Shown here piece by piece: positions 45,865 through 56,833 of a stretch of DNA of 64,000 bases. Both the position numbers and the translations under genes were made by a program. Every line of letters starts with the position of its first letter. The first letter of the stretch is position 1. The notes under the pieces are model-generated. The model had not been told where the DNA came from, ran no database searches, and worked only from the letters and a program-made list of their open reading frames with translations. Source of the DNA: Stropharia rugosoannulata (lineage: Eukaryota > Basidiomycota > Agaricomycetes > Agaricales > Strophariaceae); NCBI GenBank assembly GCA_028532985.1, contig JANCIK010000008.1:2046001-2110000 (forward strand). The letters are read 5' to 3'.

Positions 45865-47987
45865 ATGTCGACAGAACCACCACCCGTGAAGCGCACACAG
45901 TCCCGGACAGTGTCCCAAAAAGAAGCAGACGATCTCGTCGACTTCGAGCGCAGCGATGGCCGCCCCGTCTTCTTCCTGACACTGCCTGAACTGAAGCTCC
46001 TCGGAATCGCTGGCGTCGGATTCTTCCTCGATGGTGCGTTACCCCTCGATTAGATTGCGCATTTATTCATTGACAGCATCGAACCATCAGCTTATGATCT
46101 TTTCATCATCAATGTATGTCCTTCCCGTACCACAGCTGGAGGGTGCTTACACCGTGCAATAGCCTGTCGCAACGATGTTGCAATACCGCCTGTATAACGG
46201 CGACAGCCTCCCGAGTAATCTGGAAGGCTTCGTGAAGGCAGGCGCCAACATTGGCAGTGTCATAGGTCAATTCGGCTTTGGTACGTTTCAATTCTCTCAA
46301 TGAGGGATAGCACTTACACATAGCATGGGTAGGATACGCCGCCGACGCTCTCGGCCGCAAAGCAGTCTGTACGTAGTTCTCCACCGCATTGCGCTACTCC
46401 GCTGACATCAGTTCCCAGACGGGAAGGAGCTTATGCTCATCATCTTTGCTACCATTATGTCCCTTACCGTCCCCACCGGTACGCTCTCCCCGGACAACTG
46501 TCTTATCTATCTTGGCATATGGCGCATAGTCCTTGGTGTGGGCGTTGGTGGGGACTACCCAATGTCTGCTTCCATTACCTCTGATCGTGCAAACCTGCGG
46601 AAACGCGGAACCATGCTTGCATACATTTTCTCCAATCAAGGCTGGGGAAGCTTCGTCGGTAGCTTGGTCACGATTATTGTGCTTTTGTGCTACAAAGGCA
46701 CCATGGAACATGCCGGAAAAACGAGCAAGGTTGATGGTGTCTGGCGAATTTGTATAGGAATTTCTCTCGTACCGGCATTCGCAACGCTCTATCAACGTTT
46801 GACTCTTCCTGAATCTACACGCTTTATCAAATCACAAAAACTAGGACAGACGGAACAAGGCACTCCTATGGATGATATTGATGCTCTCAAAGCTGCTCAG
46901 CGCGAAGAAGAGGCCAAGGCGGACCAGAAGGATGGCGACAATGTCGTTGAGGTATCTTCTAGATCGGACGAGCAAGCAAATGTACCCATTGAAGCTATTG
47001 TCAAAAAGCCAGCTCATTTCAAAGGTGAACTTCGTGTTACTCTAGGTTATCCCCCAACGCTTACGCATATACAGAATTTATTGAATACTTTTCTGAGTGG
47101 AGGCACTTCAAACATCTCCTTGGGACTTGTGTTTGCTGGTTCTTGCTCGATATCGCGTAAGAATTCTCTGCGTCTATTTTTATCATAACACTGTCCTAAA
47201 ATCACCCTTAGCTTCTACGGTATTAACTTGAACCAGAACGTCGTGTTGCAACAAATCGGGTATGACGGTAAAAGTGGCACGCCGTGGAATCGTCTATTCA
47301 AGGTCTCCACTGGTGGTATCATCATTACTGCACTCGGATTTGTTCCAGGTATGTTTTCCTCTCGTTGCACTTAACCTGACCAATGGACTAAAACAATATT
47401 TTAAGGATACTATGCATCTATTCTTACAATCGAAAAGCTAGGCAGAAAATGGATCCAAATACAAGGCTTCTTGCTCGCTGCGCTGTTCCGTAAGTCTCAT
47501 CCTTTGCAACATCTATAACGAAACTGATGCATACCTTCCAGTGGGTGTACTCGCTGGCTGCTTCCATACACTCTCCAAAGTTGCGTTCATCGTATGCTTC
47601 GCGTTCCTCCAGTTCTTCTTCAACTTTGGGGCCAACACAACAACGTACTGCTACCCCGCCGAGGTGTTTCCCACTCGTTTCCGCGCCTTCGCGCACGGTA
47701 TCTCAGCTGCATCAGGAAAGGCAGGCGCAATCATCTCGGCTCTTGCGTTTAATACACTCTCACAGAAGGTCGGCACACCCGCGGTGCTCTGGATCTTCTT
47801 TGGCTGCTGTGTTTGTGGCGCTCGTACGTAACATACATATTCGCGCTTCCACTAGCATGCTCATCAATCCGTGACAGTGTTCACGCTTCTCCTCCCTGAG
47901 GTCAAGGGCCGCGACCCAGACGCCATCCTTGCTCAGGAGATCCTAGAGGACAAAGAGAGAAAAGCTGCAAAAGCTAGATCTAATTGA
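45865..47987 (+). CDS. PHO84: High-affinity phosphate:H+ symporter
   Basis: Plasma-membrane phosphate uptake carrier of the MFS PHS family. Start ATG at 45865 ([20 protein letters not shown]). Exons read [15 protein letters not shown] then [21 protein letters not shown], the family hallmark [32 protein letters not shown], a hydrophilic central loop, [20 protein letters not shown], and [20 protein letters not shown]. The positions known to touch phosphate in the Piriformospora PiPT structure (Tyr after GGD, Gln in SNQGW, Trp/Asp/Tyr in WFLLDIAFY, Asn in FGANT) are all present. The end, [16 protein letters not shown], with TGA at 47985-47987, completes about 540 residues with twelve expected helices. 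Confidence 0.92.
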
Positions 47988-48437
47988 TGCATCATTCTAT
48001 CAGGGTTAAATGCGGGAAAAAAGAAGTTGACACAATATAACAACATGAAGATTTAACGATACTTACTGAAACGATTGGCGACAATCTGCGACAACGCAAT
48101 GCGGAAAATGGACCATGATTTATGGACATTGCACCGCAAGCACAGTTTACTATATCTACTACACTATTGTATACGAATAAATAACCAAATGGTTTTGTAC
48201 AGTACTTCGCTATTTAGAAAATTCGTTTATATAAGGAGTTTATGTGCTCGATGCTTGTCTTCCAGTCGGAGTTCGGCTAGAGCTTAACTGTTTCCTTTTG
48301 TTTGCTTATCCCCTTATGTCCAATTATTCGCCCAGCGGGCAACTCATGAGATCAAGTCTCAAGATGGGGTCCCCTCTTACTTGCTCTTAACCTTCGGTCA
48401 GCCAGTAACCATCCGGTTGCGGAGAGTGAGGTCCCCC
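47988..48437. other. Spacer between the phosphate symporter and FMT1
   Basis: Short AT-rich spacer. The open frame of the next gene extends back to 48381, but only from a TTG codon, so it is left as leader. Confidence 0.5.
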
Positions 48438-49933
48438 ATGCTTTGCCTCTCCAGCCCACCACACCGATATGTGTCAAAAGCACTCTGGTTCGTCACACCG
48501 TCTACGCGATGCTTGCGAACGCACTCCAGCAGTGCGGCGGAACGATTCCGCATCCTCTTTATGGGACGGGATGAATTTTCGTGTCTCGTCTTCCGAGAGC
48601 TATTCAAAGCCAAAGGTGCATAGGATATATGCTTATTGACAAGGCAGGCCAAAACGCGTATTCATCACCGAGCTTTGTAGACGTATGGAGTGAAGTGTCG
48701 ATAGTGACCCAGCCGGATACCCACGTTGGCCGACGTGGATCTGTTCTCTCTGTGTGTGAGTGAGTGTGCCGTGTTTTCCTGCTTTGTTTCCCGTTGATTC
48801 CGAAGGAGCAGCCCCGTTGAAAGTACTGGGAGAGAGCTTGAATGTACCGATACACACCATACCTAAAACGCGAAAAGACTTCAGAAGTTGGCAGGTTCGA
48901 CACGCTTTTCCGAAGCGTCTGCTCACTCTGCTTATCACTCTATGTTTTAGCTTCCAGGACCATTTGGGCAAACGCTGGACTCTACAGACTACCGGGAGCC
49001 TAGCCACCTGCTTGTAACAGCCTCGTTTGGACGGATTCTCACAGGCGCGATGCTCGACGCGTTCCAGCCCAGCCATCGACTGAACGTGCACCCGTCTCTG
49101 CTTCCTGCATATCGTGGCCCGGCACCAATACAGCACGCGATAATGAACGGGGACAAGGAGACCGGAGTGTGCATAATTAAAATGCTCAAGCGAAACGAGG
49201 GGATCGATGCGGGCGCGTTTTGGGGGTGTAGGAGGACGGTACGCGTATTTCTGTTATCTCTATACGCTGCACGCGTTGATTGAGGTACTCAATTGAAAAG
49301 GACATTCCAGATGGAGTCAATTTTGCTACACTGCGAGACAAGCTGGGTGTCATGGGTGGCGAACTGCTCGTATCTGTTCTGCGGGAATTTAGAAACGGTG
49401 AAGTACGCGATCACTGTGGACGGAAATGTGTCGCTACTCATTCCATTAACAGGTTGTACCTCATGAACAAGAATCCGCGATTGGCGCCCTAAAGGCTCCA
49501 GCTATTACGTCTGCAGATGCAGCAGTCGACTTCTACTCTATGTCCGCGTCACAGATTGAGGCTAAATGGCGTGGTATAAGTCATCAAGTATGTATGCGCC
49601 ATACTCCACAGTTGTCAGTGCAGCTCACTATATTAGAAACCACTTTGCACGCATACGCCCGATGGCAAGCCGCTCCAACTGCATGCACTTTACGTTTTAC
49701 CCAGCACCGAGTTCTCGGCGAAGGCCCTCCCCAGCTCCTCGGGCCGTGCGATCTTCTCGAAGAAGCACGGTCTACTCATTACCCGCTGCCTGGATGCTAC
49801 ACTGCTGGGTGTAGCCCGTGTCAAGCCCGAAGGAAAGGCCGAAATGAGCGCCCGAGAGTGGTGGAACGGGGCGCAGGGCATCTTCTGTGCTAAAGAAGGG
49901 CCAAAGGAGATCTGTATGGGGCAACGCACATGA
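48438..49933 (+). CDS. FMT1: Mitochondrial methionyl-tRNA formyltransferase
   Basis: Formylates initiator Met-tRNA in mitochondria using 10-formyl-tetrahydrofolate. The ATG at 48438 gives an Arg/Ser-rich presequence (MLCLSSPPHRYVSKALWFVT), then FRILFMGRDEFSCLVFRELF. Next exons have VTQPDTHVGRRG, APLKVLGESLNVPIHTIPKT and the catalytic block RLNVHPSLLPAYRGPAPIQH, with the active-site Asn and His, and the conserved Asp in NEGIDAGAF. YSIEKDIPDGVNFATLRDKL follows. The C-terminal OB-like domain has SASQIEAKWRGISHQ, REWWNGAQGIFCAKEGPKEI and TGA at 49931-49933. About 400 residues over some seven exons; the start at 48438 gives the expected targeting peptide. Confidence 0.88.
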
Positions 49934-51038
49934 AGTAGGTATGTATTTTGGTTTGTCTGCGTTGGAGTTAATGAACGTTCATATTTAACTCTATACACAC
50001 TGCTGCAGATTCTTATTTCCCGACTGGGCACATATGCGAAAAATGCTAATGAAATATGTCCTACAGATAAGCTTGACACGCGTTAGATTAACATTATCTG
50101 CAAAATCGTCTCTTAGTTGCAGAAAATATACGCAACCTGCCTGCTTCTCTCTCTTTAATGGGTGTTAAAATCCTATGGCCTGCATTTTCCAAAGTTTATT
50201 GATTGACTCATGCCCATCCATATCTCTATTGTTGTATGCGGAAGTAGAATGTGTCTTCCAAATGTGTCTTCGAAGGATCGCCACGCGGCTGATAATAACG
50301 CGAGATGGAACGCCGAATGAAATAATAACACAGAAAGACACATACAGCCAACGGAATACCTGAAATGGACATCAGAAAGGACGTGACGAGAAACGGTGAG
50401 AAAAAACAACCCTCGTGCCTACTCTTCACTCTCACTTGTCAACTAAGCTACACCACACAGCTCGGATAAATTATTAGAAGTGCATTCGCAGTAGCGAGGG
50501 CCGCCAGCCACCGGCGATTGTTTAGGAGCTCCTAGTATAACTGTACAATCGCTGCTGTGGTTTATGGGCTTTCCTTGTGACGGAAGGTGCGATTAAACTT
50601 AAGCGCTCACTCAACGTTCAACCAAGACGCGTGTGCTTCCAATGACGTCGTCTTGTGGGCAAGAACCCTAGATTACGGACTGCGGAAACCCCAGCTCCTG
50701 TCAGTTCGACTGTGCAAGAGGTGGCCGCGGCCTTGGCCCACGGCGAGAATTTCGCGGGAAGGGAACCGTTCTGTGAGTGGCGAAGACCTGCATCTGGACG
50801 ACAAACAGGATCATCGATCACAGACCAGGTGCCTTGCCGGGAACGCGCCTCAAGAGCGCTAATTTTAGCAGCATCATACCTCCCCTAGCACATCACCTAA
50901 GCGTAGTATTTAAGAAGACCCTTGCTTTACCCCCCATACGGCTATTAAATTGGCAGCCGCCTGTTTGCTGAGCCTCAAATCCAACGATATACACATTTCT
51001 CACTGTCTTTCTATTTTCCCCAGCGGCTTCAATTCACA
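49934..51038. other. Spacer upstream of the velvet gene
   Basis: FMT1 3' flank and velvet promoter. Several short frames at 50587-50888 have no family resemblance. No gene or repeat is recognised. Confidence 0.5.
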
Positions 51039-52258
51039 ATGTCGTTTTTTGGTGCCGCTAATTTCCCTGCCCTCCCGCCGCTGCATACCCTCCCCAACTC
51101 TGATCTTGGAAGGTTTGCAGAGGACTCGCTCATTGGCCAGCCGATTTATCTCGCGTCGGGGCCGCATACTGGGAAGACGATCCGCATGGAACTCTTTGAG
51201 ATACAGAAAGCAGATATTGGACGCAAGTAAGTCAACCCTCCTCCATTTTTTGAGGATAGACGTTATGTACTGAAGAGATTGTCCTGCCCCCTAGATATGC
51301 CAAGGTTGACCGGAGACCACTTGACCCACCTCCTGTGGTCCTTTTGAAGATATACGAAGTACAGACAGACCTAGACGGCACACAAACCGAGACGGAATTA
51401 GCATATGAGTTGAGTTTGCCTCTGCTCAATTCTAAACCAGTACCCCATTTTTACGGTCATGAAATAGTGAGACCCATTTGTTCGGGTTGTTATGTACTGT
51501 AGACCTGTTTCCTGTTCCTGAGCCTGGGCCTTGGTCTACTAGCATTCCTGTTAATGTTAACGCTAGCTTAGCACCTCGGGAGACACACACGAGTCTCCCA
51601 AGCACGAGTCTGACCCGGCCATTATCCAGCACGAATTCGCCAGCACTGTTTCACAGCCGCAACAACCTTACAGGATTTAGGAGTGCGCATGGCCCTTGTC
51701 AGCAGCCTAGGATGATACCAGCACCTGGCCATGCAACATCCGGACCTTCTTATACTTCAAACGATTCGGACGTCATTAAACATTCTTTGTGTGATTTCGC
51801 ATTCAGCGAGAACTCGAAACAAACGCACGCTTTGGTGGGGGGAACCTTCGTTCAGCCCGAGCTGATCGACTACCAAGGCTCCAAAGCTATTTTCTTTGTC
51901 TTTCCGGTATGTCGTTTACTATTTTATAAGATTAGCTCTGAATCCTTCAATTTACCTTCAGGACCTAGCGTCAAAGATCGAAGGGACACACTTTTTGCGC
52001 TACCGTGTGTTTGACATATTCGGCAGACGTCGCGATAACATGATCGGCATCACAGCGGAAGCGCTTGGGGGCACATTCAAAGTGTACTCGTCCAAGGCTT
52101 TCCCCGGACTCCGACCGTCAACTGAACTGACGAAAGTGCGTCGTTTTCCAGGTTGTAAATAAGATTGATTATGGACTGAAACTACGTCGCAGTACCTCTG
52201 GAGGTGGGGCATGAAATTGAACGTGCGCGAATCAGAACGCGGCGGGAGTAGAAGGTGA
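51039..52258 (+). CDS. Velvet-domain regulator, VelB-like
   Basis: Velvet proteins are fungal DNA-binding regulators of development and secondary metabolism, working as VelB-VosA or VelB-VeA dimers. ATG at 51039. The N-terminal half of the velvet domain is split over exons: IRMELFEIQKADIGRKYAKV, DRRPLDPPPVVLLKIYEV, then FGLLCTVDLFPVPEPGPW. A Ser/Pro-rich insertion of about 110 residues follows. The domain resumes with ALVGGTFVQPELIDYQGSKA, IFFVFPDLASKIEGTHFLRY, RVFDIFGR, LGGTFKVYSSKAFPGLRPST and, after an intron, YLWRWGMKLNVRESERGG. Stop at 52256-52258. An insertion splitting the domain is known for VelB, which is why VelB is preferred over VosA. Length is about 330 residues. Confidence 0.82.
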
Positions 52259-53459
52259 CTAGTAGGTGACTAGAAGAGGCGGTTCACAGCGCGGGCGCTT
52301 TACCAGGTTCAACAAAAATCGGCATTTTCAGTAAATCAGTGTGTTTTGAATGGGCGGTTGGTTACTATTAGCCGGATTCTGATTTTTTTTGATTTTTTGT
52401 GGGCACATATAGGTCCATCGTTGTCTAGTTCCGCTATTTAAATGATACTTCTATGTGTAATTGCGGACTGCACTGTGTCGACTAAGCCTCAATGCACGTT
52501 TTAGCGCTGTCATTATCGGGGGCATGGCATCGTCAAATCCTTAGGCGGCATTTGGGCGGCATCATGATCAATGGTTATGGTACTGCAGCTAGTATAACTT
52601 AACCGCGGCATATCTTTACGTGACGTGCGTAGCTCTCATCTCTAAAAGTGTTCCGCTGGAATATACCCAAACGACCCTAAGAAGTAGAATGGGCGGTTAT
52701 TGGCAAGAGTATAAACTTGACTGCTGTTAGAAGCATCATCATGATAGACACACAATATAAGCATCCACTTAGTTTATTACATATTCAATTAGACTCTGAC
52801 TTTTCTCTCTGATCGCTCCCGTGAAGAGCGCAATGCGTGTATATCTTTTGCAGTTTTGACAATGGCTTTGCAGTGGCTCATGGAACACAAATGTTGCAGA
52901 CACCAAGCAGACACTCGGGAAGTCTGCCCATCAACTGCCCATTGCTAAATAATCTCCAGAAAAATTGTGCAGTTGAGAAACATTCTTATTTCAGTCAGGC
53001 GATATGGTTCAGACTACAAACACGTCCATGGACGGAAGTGAAAATGGAATCCGCGACTGTAAGAAATGCTATATACTCTATTATGTACTACGGACCCCTT
53101 CATCTAAGTAAACCCTTCCTGTCGACATTTCCCAATCAATTCCAAATGATAACCGATTCGGACTGGGGCAACCTTACTGCTAGCAAGGTTGACCTTCAAT
53201 TTATGACTATTACTACTAGGATCGATCTAAATAACAGACTTGCATTATTGAGCTTGGGCGCCTATGATATTCTTACTAATTACTTATTCCCAGTACACTC
53301 GGGTAAGCAAGTCACGAGTGCTATTTAACAATGGTGACAATACGTGGAAGACATCAACAGACTTTAATTTGAACATGCAGTAACTTTTTCAAAGTGTCTT
53401 TGCACAGTTTGGTGCTGAAGTTGAAAGAACGCTGTTTGTTTATCTACTTCACGATCATA
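52259..53459. other. Spacer between the velvet gene and the third F-box gene
   Basis: AT-rich. A 163-codon plus frame at 52837-53328 starts with TTG and resembles no known family; I leave it uncalled. No repeats were found. Confidence 0.45.
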
Positions 53460-54956
53460 ATGCCCACCTTTCGATGTTGCACTCTAGAAGACCTCCCAGT
53501 AGAGCTTCTGTCCGAAATATGCTGGCAAAGCAGCAATCATTCGAACATCCTCCTTGTTTCTAGGCGCCTCCGTGATGTTATATACTCTACAGCAATCTTC
53601 TGGCAGACCATAAATATAGGGGAAGCAAAATTTACCAACTCGGATACCACACTATATCTAAAAAAGCGCCTCGAACGAAGTGGAGAATGCCTTCTGAACG
53701 TTAGCATAGAATTACCGGAGAGCGAATCGGCATTGGAGTTCGATCTTTGGGATGTGCTCCAAGCTCATACACATCGCTTTCGTCTCTTCATTCTTCGTGC
53801 GGGCTCTGCGGATGCCGCCACAGTAATCCTACTCAAATTATTCAATCTAGAAGGATCGCCAGTGTTTATGGCTCTCCAAGAGCTCTCTGTGCACTTGTTT
53901 GTCAAAGGACTTGATGTGAAGTACTATCCTTTATCTTTATCAAGTTCCTTAGCTCTGCAGCGTCGAATGCGCCTAATTCCAAGCATATTTCCTCGACTCA
54001 CCGGCCTCACCCTTTCCTACGCTGATGTTCTCATTCCTTACCTCGATGAACCTCTTCTTACCCTGACTACTCTTATTCTGTTCGAGGATTGCCGTCCCAA
54101 TTCCAGGCCGTCTCACTACCAAGTCATGCATATTCTAAAGCACACTCCTAACCTAGAGACTTTATGGTGCAAGGACCGTACTATGGGTAGCCTCAACTTT
54201 CCTAGGGACAGTATCTTGACTCCCAACGTTCAAGTTGCGAGGTACCTCCCACCGGATGCTCTTCCTTCCATCTCACTCCCCGTTTATCTTCCGCGGCTTG
54301 TGCGCATGGCGCTCACTGTGCCCGGTATATCAACGAGGCTACTGCACGATATTCACGCTCCCAGTCTGCATGATCTCCACCTGGACGGCACACGAGGAGG
54401 AATTGATCCAAGAGGTTATCACCCCTGGCTATCGTCCTATCCCGAAGAGATCTACACCTTCGTCCGCGCGGCCGCCCCGAATTATCCGTCCCTGCGCCGC
54501 CTGGCACTTATTAGGGTGTACCTCACGAGAGGTGCCTGGGGTGAGCTTCTCGGATGCATCTCGGAAAACCCGCCATTTCCCATGCTCGAGAGCGTGGCGC
54601 TGCGTGGGTGCCCCGAGGTCCACTGGGAGGTGTACAACGAAGTGAATGACGGGCTGGTGGAGTGGTATGCGCGCGAGGGGCGTATCTCACTACGTAGATT
54701 CGCGTACACAGACTCGGAGCCGCAGCTCAGCGGGCGGGCACTCCATCAATTAGTGCACTCTGTGCGTGCACGCTCAGAACAGTCTGGGGAGGATGTCCGT
54801 TTTGAGCTGGAATTAGATGGGGAGTATGGCGTAGATACGACAGAAAGACTTAGGTCTCTTGTAGAAGCAGGAATAAGAGTAACACTCCACAAAGAGCCGT
54901 ACCTCGTGCAGGAGAAGCGGACATCGGGACTACTAGTAGACCCCAGTGAGAATTGA
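53460..54956 (+). CDS. F-box protein with leucine-rich region
   Basis: Single-exon gene of about 498 residues. The ATG at 53460 is chosen because it precedes the F-box immediately (MPTFRCCTLEDLPVELLSEI); the frame extends further upstream only from a GTG. The F-box continues NILLVSRRLRDVIYSTAIFW. A leucine-rich region follows (PRLTGLTLSYADVLIPYLDE, YPSLRRLALIRVYLT, FPMLESVALRGCPEVHWEVY), as in agaricomycete F-box/LRR proteins that deliver substrates to SCF ligases. It is not closely related to the tandem pair near the left end: it has no matching first exon or intron and a different F-box. Its last codons overlap one arm of a short inverted repeat. Target unknown. Confidence 0.82.
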   Translation: MPTFRCCTLEDLPVELLSEICWQSSNHSNILLVSRRLRDVIYSTAIFWQTINIGEAKFTNSDTTLYLKKRLERSGECLLNVSIELPESESALEFDLWDVLQAHTHRFRLFILRAGSADAATVILLKLFNLEGSPVFMALQELSVHLFVKGLDVKYYPLSLSSSLALQRRMRLIPSIFPRLTGLTLSYADVLIPYLDEPLLTLTTLILFEDCRPNSRPSHYQVMHILKHTPNLETLWCKDRTMGSLNFPRDSILTPNVQVARYLPPDALPSISLPVYLPRLVRMALTVPGISTRLLHDIHAPSLHDLHLDGTRGGIDPRGYHPWLSSYPEEIYTFVRAAAPNYPSLRRLALIRVYLTRGAWGELLGCISENPPFPMLESVALRGCPEVHWEVYNEVNDGLVEWYAREGRISLRRFAYTDSEPQLSGRALHQLVHSVRARSEQSGEDVRFELELDGEYGVDTTERLRSLVEAGIRVTLHKEPYLVQEKRTSGLLVDPSEN

Positions 54957-56275
54957 CCTTATTCAATTCCATTCAGATATATTCCCATTTAAAGGACTTG
55001 TAAACGATCTAAAAAAATCTATTCAAATCTTTAGCATATCTCTTTAGCCAGATTATTAATCTAGGCATCTATAGGTGTCCATTAAAAATCTTTAAAAATA
55101 TATTGAGCTCCTCGTACCTGGGCCAATCTAAATGCTTTGCTGTACCGCACTGGAGTGGCATTCAATGGACTTAGGACAAATTTCATTTTGCCACTCACCA
55201 ACCAGTTACCACACTGACTGACATCAAATTGTCAACCACGTGCACATTGACACCTGCCCGCATTCCCGCGATTGTCCGCATAGCCGTTGCGCCAGTCTTC
55301 CTTTACCCCATCATGGTCTCGGACCCAGTGCATCTCCTCTCAACTTCTCCTAGGTGCAACAGCGTAGGTGGAAGGTACTAAACTGATTAAGCTCTTCTAA
55401 TTGCTTGCACCTGCATCGTTTGATTACACTAAACAGGTGAGTGGAAAGCCCATGTACATATACTCTCCGGAAGATGAACAACAAGGTATGTCTCATAACT
55501 CCTGCCTTCGACCGTGGGTGATGTTGTTTTCATAGCATTTATGGTTGGTCGATGGAACAGTACTCCGCCACCCATGAAGCCGAGCAGCAGCCGATACTGA
55601 TTTGAACTCGGGGGATGCCTGGATATACTAACCGCATACATAAAGAGGTATGATATGTTTATACCCATTCAATCATCCATAATGACTAACAACTATGTTG
55701 GGAGACACGGCTCACAGCAAGTTCACTGCACGTCGTACCCTCAAAATAGCTCAGGTTAGTGCATATATGCGTCTTAAATCCTTCTTTTTCTCACTCTTCG
55801 TCCACTTATTACCATTAGCAGTCGTCAAAGATAATATGCGTCGACCTTATGACCACATAAGGTACGCATACTCACACTCTGCTCATCACAATTCTTTCTG
55901 ACTGCGTATTACGTGTGGCATATACCAGGGGACGTCCTAGATGTTCTCGTGTCACATAACAGGTATGTTTTGACATTATCTCGTCGTCAACCGTGCTAAT
56001 AAATGTTTACAGTCTAGTGGGTGAGCATGGAGATCTGGGTAGATGCTGGGTACCTTTGTATTTATTATATTAGGTCAGATTGTACAGTAAATAGGTAGCA
56101 ATGAAAATGAATAGATTTATCTATCTACATTCCAATAGAACTCAAAAGATATCATTATAATTCAACGGATTTTCCACCTATTCAAATCTATGTATGGCTC
56201 ATTTTTTAAAAGAAATCTATACCTATAGATTATAATGTATTTCTATCGGTTTCAATGAGGTCGATTCTCACTGGG
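54943..56275. repeat. Short inverted repeat pair flanking an AT-rich interval
   Basis: CCCAGTGAGAATTGACCT at 54943-54960 and AGGTCGATTCTCACTGGG at 56258-56275 are reverse complements with 17 of 18 matches. Both are followed inward by AT-rich sequence of similar composition. The left arm contains the stop codon of the F-box gene. A miniature element is possible but not shown. Confidence 0.35.
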
Positions 56276-56833
56276 AGTAGACATTGATTCCACGGAGGCC
56301 GACTCTTATTAAGTAGATACCTCTGGGTATGAACTGAGCAAAGACTGACTATGCTCTTGCCGTATTTTTATATATAGAAAGCTTGTAGTATGTGACGTCG
56401 ATATGATTTCATTCATGTTTTTCCCCAAAAAAACATGCCAGTCTGTGTTTCCACCTTCTTTTGCTGTTAAAAACAGCCGCTCCCGTTTTGGTCAACCAAT
56501 GCCCATATTTGGTTCTTTTATTTATAGAGGGTTTGTAGTTTTAGACTGTCCTTGAAGCTTACATAAAGCTTAAAGTTGTACATCTTGAAAGCACTGCCGG
56601 ATCAGTTTTTCTCGAGATCACGATTCACCAGCCTTCCTTCAAACATTTACAACAAATACACATGTGATCATACCATTCTACTAAGTTGCCTGAGGAAATT
56701 AAACAATGAAATTGCAATTTGAAAAGCAAGATGAGATTTTTGGTAAGAAAACAAAATACAGATTACAATTAGTATACACCGGTAAATAGAGAAAATAACG
56801 AATGGTTCAAAGCAACTTGATCCCTTTTATCGA
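54957..56833. other. AT-rich gene-poor region between F-box gene and BRR2
   Basis: About 1.9 kb with strongly AT-rich blocks near 54960-55100 and 56050-56260 and no coding signal. BRR2 ends at 56834 and its 3' flank lies here. Confidence 0.5.

Noticed and set aside
52837..53328. 163-codon plus-strand frame
   Set aside because: Starts with TTG, has no domain and no codon bias like the neighbours; possible but not supportable.
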